Below, in pieces: positions 60,376 to 64,000 of a stretch of DNA of 64,000 bases. A program made the position numbers and the translations under genes. The notes under the pieces are model-generated. The model worked only from the letters and a program-made list of their open reading frames with translations. It did no database searches and had not been told where the DNA came from. Numbering within the stretch: the first letter of the stretch is position 1; each line of letters begins with the position of its first letter. The stretch is from Aequorivita sp. CIP111184 (lineage in GTDB: Bacteria > Bacteroidota > Bacteroidia > Flavobacteriales > Flavobacteriaceae), in contig NZ_UEFQ01000024.1 in assembly GCF_900489465.1 (NCBI RefSeq), positions 372,001 through 436,000 on the forward strand, read 5' to 3'.

Positions 60376-60861
60376 ATTCACGAAAAAGAATTAAATATAA
60401 TCGAAAAATTCTACGAAGCTTTTGCGAACTTGGACGCAGAGCGCATGCTAGAATATTATGACAACAATGTAACTTTTGAAGATCCAGCTTTTGGTGTTTT
60501 ACACGGTGAAGAGGCTAAAAACATGTGGCGAATGCTTTGTAAAACCCAACAAGGGAAGGATTTCAAAGTAGTAACCTCAAACATAGAATGTACTCCCAAA
60601 GCGGGAAAAGCACGCTGGGAAGCCTATTATACCTTCAGTAAAACAGGAAGAAAAGTTCACAATGTGGTTAATGCTACTTTCAAATTTAAGGATGGAAAAA
60701 TTATAAACCACGTTGATAAGTTCAATCTTTACAGATGGTCTAAACAAGCTTTAGGTTTTAGAGGCTTTTTAATTGGTTGGACAGCTTTCTTCAAACAAAA
60801 ACTTAACCAGCAAACACGATTTCTACTTTCAGAATTCAAGAAAAAAAATGCAACAGTTTAA
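60376..60861 (+). CDS. NTF2-like (SnoaL-type) protein with unclear start
   Basis: The first canonical start codon in frame is TTG at 60430 (143 codons), but the frame is open upstream and encodes HEKELNIIEKFYEAFANLD, which is the usual first helix of NTF2-like proteins. There is no ATG, GTG or TTG between the previous in-frame stop and 60430; ATT at 60376 or ATC at 60373 are the only nearby candidates. The rest (YYDNNVTFEDPAFGVLHGEEAKNMW, VVNATFKFKDGKIINHVDKFNLYRW) is a standard nuclear transport factor 2-like fold. Function is unknown. The end overlaps the convergent Sua5 gene by 4 bases. Confidence 0.75.
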   Translation: MHEKELNIIEKFYEAFANLDAERMLEYYDNNVTFEDPAFGVLHGEEAKNMWRMLCKTQQGKDFKVVTSNIECTPKAGKARWEAYYTFSKTGRKVHNVVNATFKFKDGKIINHVDKFNLYRWSKQALGFRGFLIGWTAFFKQKLNQQTRFLLSEFKKKNATV

Positions 60862-61475
60862 AGCTCCAAGCTTCCTTTGCCCTCACGTATTACAACAGGC
60901 GAATCACCAGTGAGGTCAATTACTGTTGAAGGGATATTTCCCCCATAACCACCGTCAATAACAAGGTCAACCAAATTGTCCCATTTTTCAAGAATAAGCT
61001 CAGGATCAGTTGTATATTCTATCACTTCATCCTCATCTTTTATAGACGTAGAAATTATGGGATTTCCCAATGCTTGAACAATAGCACGCGTTATGGAATT
61101 GTCTGGTACCCTTATACCTACTTCTTTTTTCTTTTTAAAAACAGTTGGAAGATTATTATTTCCAGGCAGAATAAATGTGTAGGGGCCTGGTAAGTTTCGT
61201 TTTAGCAATTTAAAGGTGGGTGTATCTATTTGTTTCACATAATCACTCAGATTGCTTAAATCTTCGCATACAAAAGAGAAATTCGCCTTTTCTAGTTTCA
61301 CGCCACGCAATTGTGCCACACGTTCCATCGCACGGTTACTTTTTATATCGCAACCCAAGGCATAAACCGTATCGCTTGGATAAATAATAACACCTCCATC
61401 TCGAAGAATTTTTACAACCTTCTTAATTTCCTTTGGGTTGGGATTTTCTTCGTAAATCTTTATAAATTCAGCCAT
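60858..61475 (-). CDS. Sua5/YciO/YrdC family protein (L-threonylcarbamoyladenylate synthase-like)
   Basis: The 205-residue protein has the YrdC fold: GGVIIYPSDTVYALGCDI near residue 28, KRNLPGPYTFILPG near residue 113, VGIRVPDN near residue 139 and PSTVIDLTGDSPVVIREGKG at the end. The family makes threonylcarbamoyl-AMP for the t6A37 modification of tRNA, or binds RNA in the YciO branch. The KR-N-PGP segment favours a functional synthase or YciO-like protein; I cannot separate the two. It is convergent with the NTF2-like gene. Confidence 0.88.
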   Translation of the reverse strand: MAEFIKIYEENPNPKEIKKVVKILRDGGVIIYPSDTVYALGCDIKSNRAMERVAQLRGVKLEKANFSFVCEDLSNLSDYVKQIDTPTFKLLKRNLPGPYTFILPGNNNLPTVFKKKKEVGIRVPDNSITRAIVQALGNPIISTSIKDEDEVIEYTTDPELILEKWDNLVDLVIDGGYGGNIPSTVIDLTGDSPVVIREGKGSLEL

Positions 61476-61589
61476 AGCGAAACTTTTTTGTTTTAAATAT
61501 AAAGCATTTTATAAGAATTAACAACTTCTTGAATAACGCATAACATAAAAAATGTATTTCACCGTTATTCCTTTTAATAAGGTCTATTT

Positions 61590-62462
61590 ATGAAAAAACT
61601 CCTCATTCTAATTCTTTTCTTCGGAATTCAATTTAGTTATGTTTCCTGTTCAAAAGACAGTGAAAATAATACGGAACAACCCTTGGTTGCTGAAACTTTC
61701 ATGAACGTTTCCTACGGAAGCAATTCCCAAGAAAAATACGATCTCTATTTACCCGCTGACCGCTCATCAGGTAAAACTAAAGTTATTGTTCTTGTTCACG
61801 GCGGCGGATGGACTGGCGGCGACAAAGCAGACATGGATTTTTTGGTTCCTTACATAAAACTTAGACATCCAAATCACGCAATAGTTAATATTAACTATGT
61901 GCTTGCAGATATAAATACGCCTGCATTTCCAAACCAATTTTTGGATCTGGATGCTGTTATTAATAAGCTTACAGTTGAAAAAGAGGATTTACAGATTTTA
62001 CCACAATTTGCACTTATTGGCGCAAGTGCAGGTGCACATATTTCGTTAATGTATGATTATATATATGACCTAGACGACCAAATAAAAATGGTTGGAGACA
62101 TTGTAGGACCATCAGATTTTACTGATCCGTTTTACAGTGAAAACCCCAATTTTTCACTTTTAATGACTGCTTTGGTTGATGAAAGCGCATATCCTCCTGG
62201 AACAAATTATGCTGAAGTTTTAAGCCCAGCGCTTCGAGTTACAAACGCCAGTAGCCCTACCCTACTTTTTTATGGAAACACAGATCCTTTGGTACCTCTT
62301 GCAAATGCTACTACATTAAATACTGCACTCCTCAATTCACAAATAGATCATATTTTAAATATTTATGAAGGTGGTCACGGTGATTGGGCAACAAATGACA
62401 TTGAAAATATGAAAACCCAGATAAGCACTTATATTGATACTTATTTGGAAGTGAATGAATAA
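61590..62462 (+). CDS. Esterase/lipase lipoprotein (alpha/beta hydrolase, HGGGW type)
   Basis: The 290-residue protein has a lipoprotein signal (QFSYVSC, lipid Cys20). The oxyanion hole HGGGW (70-74) and nucleophile elbow GASAG (Ser146) place it in the BD-FAE/hormone-sensitive-lipase-like carboxylesterase group. The acid is likely in GNTDPLVP and the histidine in EGGHGDW near the end. It should act on ester bonds (for example acetylated glycans or lipids) in the periplasm or at the surface. It is transcribed alone and converges with the helicase gene. Confidence 0.87.
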   Translation: MKKLLILILFFGIQFSYVSCSKDSENNTEQPLVAETFMNVSYGSNSQEKYDLYLPADRSSGKTKVIVLVHGGGWTGGDKADMDFLVPYIKLRHPNHAIVNINYVLADINTPAFPNQFLDLDAVINKLTVEKEDLQILPQFALIGASAGAHISLMYDYIYDLDDQIKMVGDIVGPSDFTDPFYSENPNFSLLMTALVDESAYPPGTNYAEVLSPALRVTNASSPTLLFYGNTDPLVPLANATTLNTALLNSQIDHILNIYEGGHGDWATNDIENMKTQISTYIDTYLEVNE

Positions 62463-62513
62463 ATAGAATTTCGGGGTTTCTTAATTTGAAATCACGAATG
62501 AGTATTTGACGAA

Positions 62514-64000
62514 TTATGTATTCATCACCTTAAGTTTTGCAAAACGAAGTAGTAACTTTTTCAAGCCGCCGTTTTCAAAATCTATTTCCGCTTTTGTATC
62601 AGCGCCAACCCCTTCAATTTTAAGAATCTTCCCTTTTCCGAAGCGAACGTGTTCAACCATGGTTCCCACATTTAGGTTTGCGTCTGCGGCATTAAAATTT
62701 TTATCAGTATTGCTTAAAACTGGCTTCAACCTTCTCAGTTTTCGAAGTTGTTCTTCAGTTGGGCCTGTTGGTGCTTTGCTCGCCACAGGTTTCCGAAGCC
62801 GCAACTTGCTATGGTCTACTTCATCAAAAATATCTGCATCCAACAAGGGTTTATACCTGTTTTCAGTAATTGGAGTCAAGTATTCTAGGAAACTTTCATC
62901 AATTTCCTCAATAAAACGGCTCGGTTCGGCGTCAATCAATTTTCCCCAACGATAGCGGGATTGGGTATATGTTAAATAAGCTTGTTTTTCAGCACGCGTC
63001 AAAGCAACATAAAACAAGCGTCTTTCCTCTTCCAATTCACTGCGGGTATTCATACTCATTCCGCTGGGAAAAAGATCTTCTTCCATTCCAACAATATATA
63101 CGTATGGAAACTCCAACCCTTTTGCCAAATGGACGGTCATTAAAGCCACGCGATCACCATCGCCCTTGTCATTATCTAAGTCTGTGGCAAGTGCCACATC
63201 TTCCATAAATTCTGAAAGTGAACCTGTGGCATCGGCAATTTCTTTTTGTTCCTCTACAAAATCGCGCATCCCGTTCAATAACTCTTCAATATTCTCAATC
63301 CGTGCGATTCCTTCTGGAGTACCGTCTTTTTTAAGTTCTTGAAGTAAACCTGTTTTTTTTGAAACGTGTTCGGTAATGGTGAAAGCATCGTAATTTTTAT
63401 TTAAAACTTGAAAACTTTCAATCATCGTAACAAAATCCTGTAATTTAGTTTTAGTTCCCGAATTTATCTTCAAATCAATTTTGTCGATATTTTTCATTAC
63501 TTCAAAAATCGAACGGCTGTAATGATTTGAAGCTACAATCAATCTTTCAATAGTAGTTTCACCAATTCCACGAGCTGGATAATTTATTACACGTTTTAGA
63601 GCCTCCTCGTCTTTCGGGTTTAAAACCAATCGCAGATATGCCAAAACGTCTTTTATTTCCTTTCTTTGGTAAAAACTGAGTCCGCCGTAAATTCTGTATG
63701 GAATATCTTTCTTCCTAAGCGCATCTTCAATCGCTCGGCTTTGTGCATTGGTTCGGTACAAAATAGCAAAATCGCCATCTTTCAGCTGGTGGTTCATTTT
63801 ATTTTCAAAAATGGAACTGGCCACAAAACGACCTTCATCACCATCCGTCATTGTCCGGTTTACGAGAATTTTAGTACCTTCATCATTGGCTGTCCACACA
63901 ACTTTTTCAAGACGGGTCTTATTCTTTTCAATGATACTATTTGCAGCGCTTACAATGTTTTTTGTGGAGCGATAATTTTGTTCCAAACGAAACACTTTCA
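62514..64000 (-). CDS. UvrD/PcrA-type DNA helicase (partial, N-terminus beyond the right edge)
   Basis: The part in the window holds helicase motifs III to VI of superfamily 1A: RLEQNYRST, ILYRTNAQSRAIEDAL, YRIYGGLSFYQRKEIKDVLAYL, VALMTVHLAKGLEFPYVYIVG, and EEERRLFYVALTRAEK. It then has a PcrA-like C-terminal tail with VRFGKGKILKIEGVG, a Tudor-like segment involved in RNA polymerase binding in PcrA. About 495 codons are visible; the Walker A half is outside. Role in DNA repair and in resolving replication-transcription conflicts is known for the family. Confidence 0.93.
   Translation of the reverse strand, partial: KVFRLEQNYRSTKNIVSAANSIIEKNKTRLEKVVWTANDEGTKILVNRTMTDGDEGRFVASSIFENKMNHQLKDGDFAILYRTNAQSRAIEDALRKKDIPYRIYGGLSFYQRKEIKDVLAYLRLVLNPKDEEALKRVINYPARGIGETTIERLIVASNHYSRSIFEVMKNIDKIDLKINSGTKTKLQDFVTMIESFQVLNKNYDAFTITEHVSKKTGLLQELKKDGTPEGIARIENIEELLNGMRDFVEEQKEIADATGSLSEFMEDVALATDLDNDKGDGDRVALMTVHLAKGLEFPYVYIVGMEEDLFPSGMSMNTRSELEEERRLFYVALTRAEKQAYLTYTQSRYRWGKLIDAEPSRFIEEIDESFLEYLTPITENRYKPLLDADIFDEVDHSKLRLRKPVASKAPTGPTEEQLRKLRRLKPVLSNTDKNFNAADANLNVGTMVEHVRFGKGKILKIEGVGADTKAEIDFENGGLKKLLLRFAKLKVMNT

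Overview
The window reads as chromosome of a marine- or soil-type member of the Flavobacteriaceae (Bacteroidota). The signs are an AT-rich genome, four secreted proteins with type IX secretion (T9SS) C-terminal sorting domains, many SPII lipoproteins, -7 boxes close to TAnnTTTG, a menaquinone (men) gene set, a bacillithiol gene (bshB1), the DUF5683/dapB/lepB group attached to parAB, and a 60-residue CAL67264-type membrane protein. I cannot name the genus with confidence. No rRNA, insertion sequence, prophage or CRISPR array is visible. There is one tRNA gene (His).

Layout. 0-1.8 kb: end of a biotin-dependent acyl-CoA carboxylase operon (biotin carboxylase, cut by the edge, and its biotin carrier); the matching carboxyltransferase-type gene lies at 45-47 kb. 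1.9-7.5 kb: a 1825-residue protein joining two alpha/beta-hydrolase domains, a CHAT caspase-like protease domain and a helical-repeat tail, with its own promoter that has a palindrome between the -33 and -7 boxes. 7.7-8.9 kb: exported aldose sugar dehydrogenase. 8.9-13.5 kb: the parA-parB-DUF5683-dapB-lepB operon. 13.7-24.3 kb: housekeeping and accessory enzymes on the minus strand (dienoyl-CoA reductase-like SDR, 2H phosphoesterase lipoprotein, T9SS lipase, aldehyde dehydrogenase, GNAT, DEAD-box helicase, RdgB, TrmH). 24.4-28.4 kb: zinc-ligand-less sirtuin with a small helical partner, a frameshifted lipoprotein, an FAD oxidoreductase and a DUF2383 protein. 28.4-34.9 kb: DUF4397 T9SS protein, persulfide dioxygenase-rhodanese, M28 peptidase, tRNA-His, bshB1 and a Cys/Met-metabolism PLP enzyme, suggesting a sulfur/low-molecular-weight-thiol neighbourhood. 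34.9-37.8 kb: a hut operon piece (unknown secreted protein, hutI, hutG). 38-42 kb: envelope proteins, including a large BNR/sortilin-type T9SS protein. 42.4-44.9 kb: ettA, dinB-like gene and a small membrane protein. 46.9-53 kb: menaquinone cluster menE-CPBP protease-menC-YD-repeat-like lipoprotein-UPF0173 hydrolase-menA. 53-64 kb: a choice-of-anchor T9SS protein, DoxX, holA, a stand-alone HsdR-N nuclease-like protein, a GT2 glycosyltransferase, an OmpA lipoprotein, small conserved proteins, a Sua5/YrdC protein, an esterase lipoprotein and the end of a UvrD/PcrA helicase.

The most unusual items are the hydrolase-hydrolase-CHAT protein with its palindrome-bearing promoter; a lipoprotein gene interrupted at a run of ten T; an NTF2-like gene with no canonical start codon where its fold begins; a tRNA-His acceptor stem with two U:U mismatches; and short same-strand gaps filled with unrelated short tandem repeats. 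All functional statements come from reading motifs; no database search was run.
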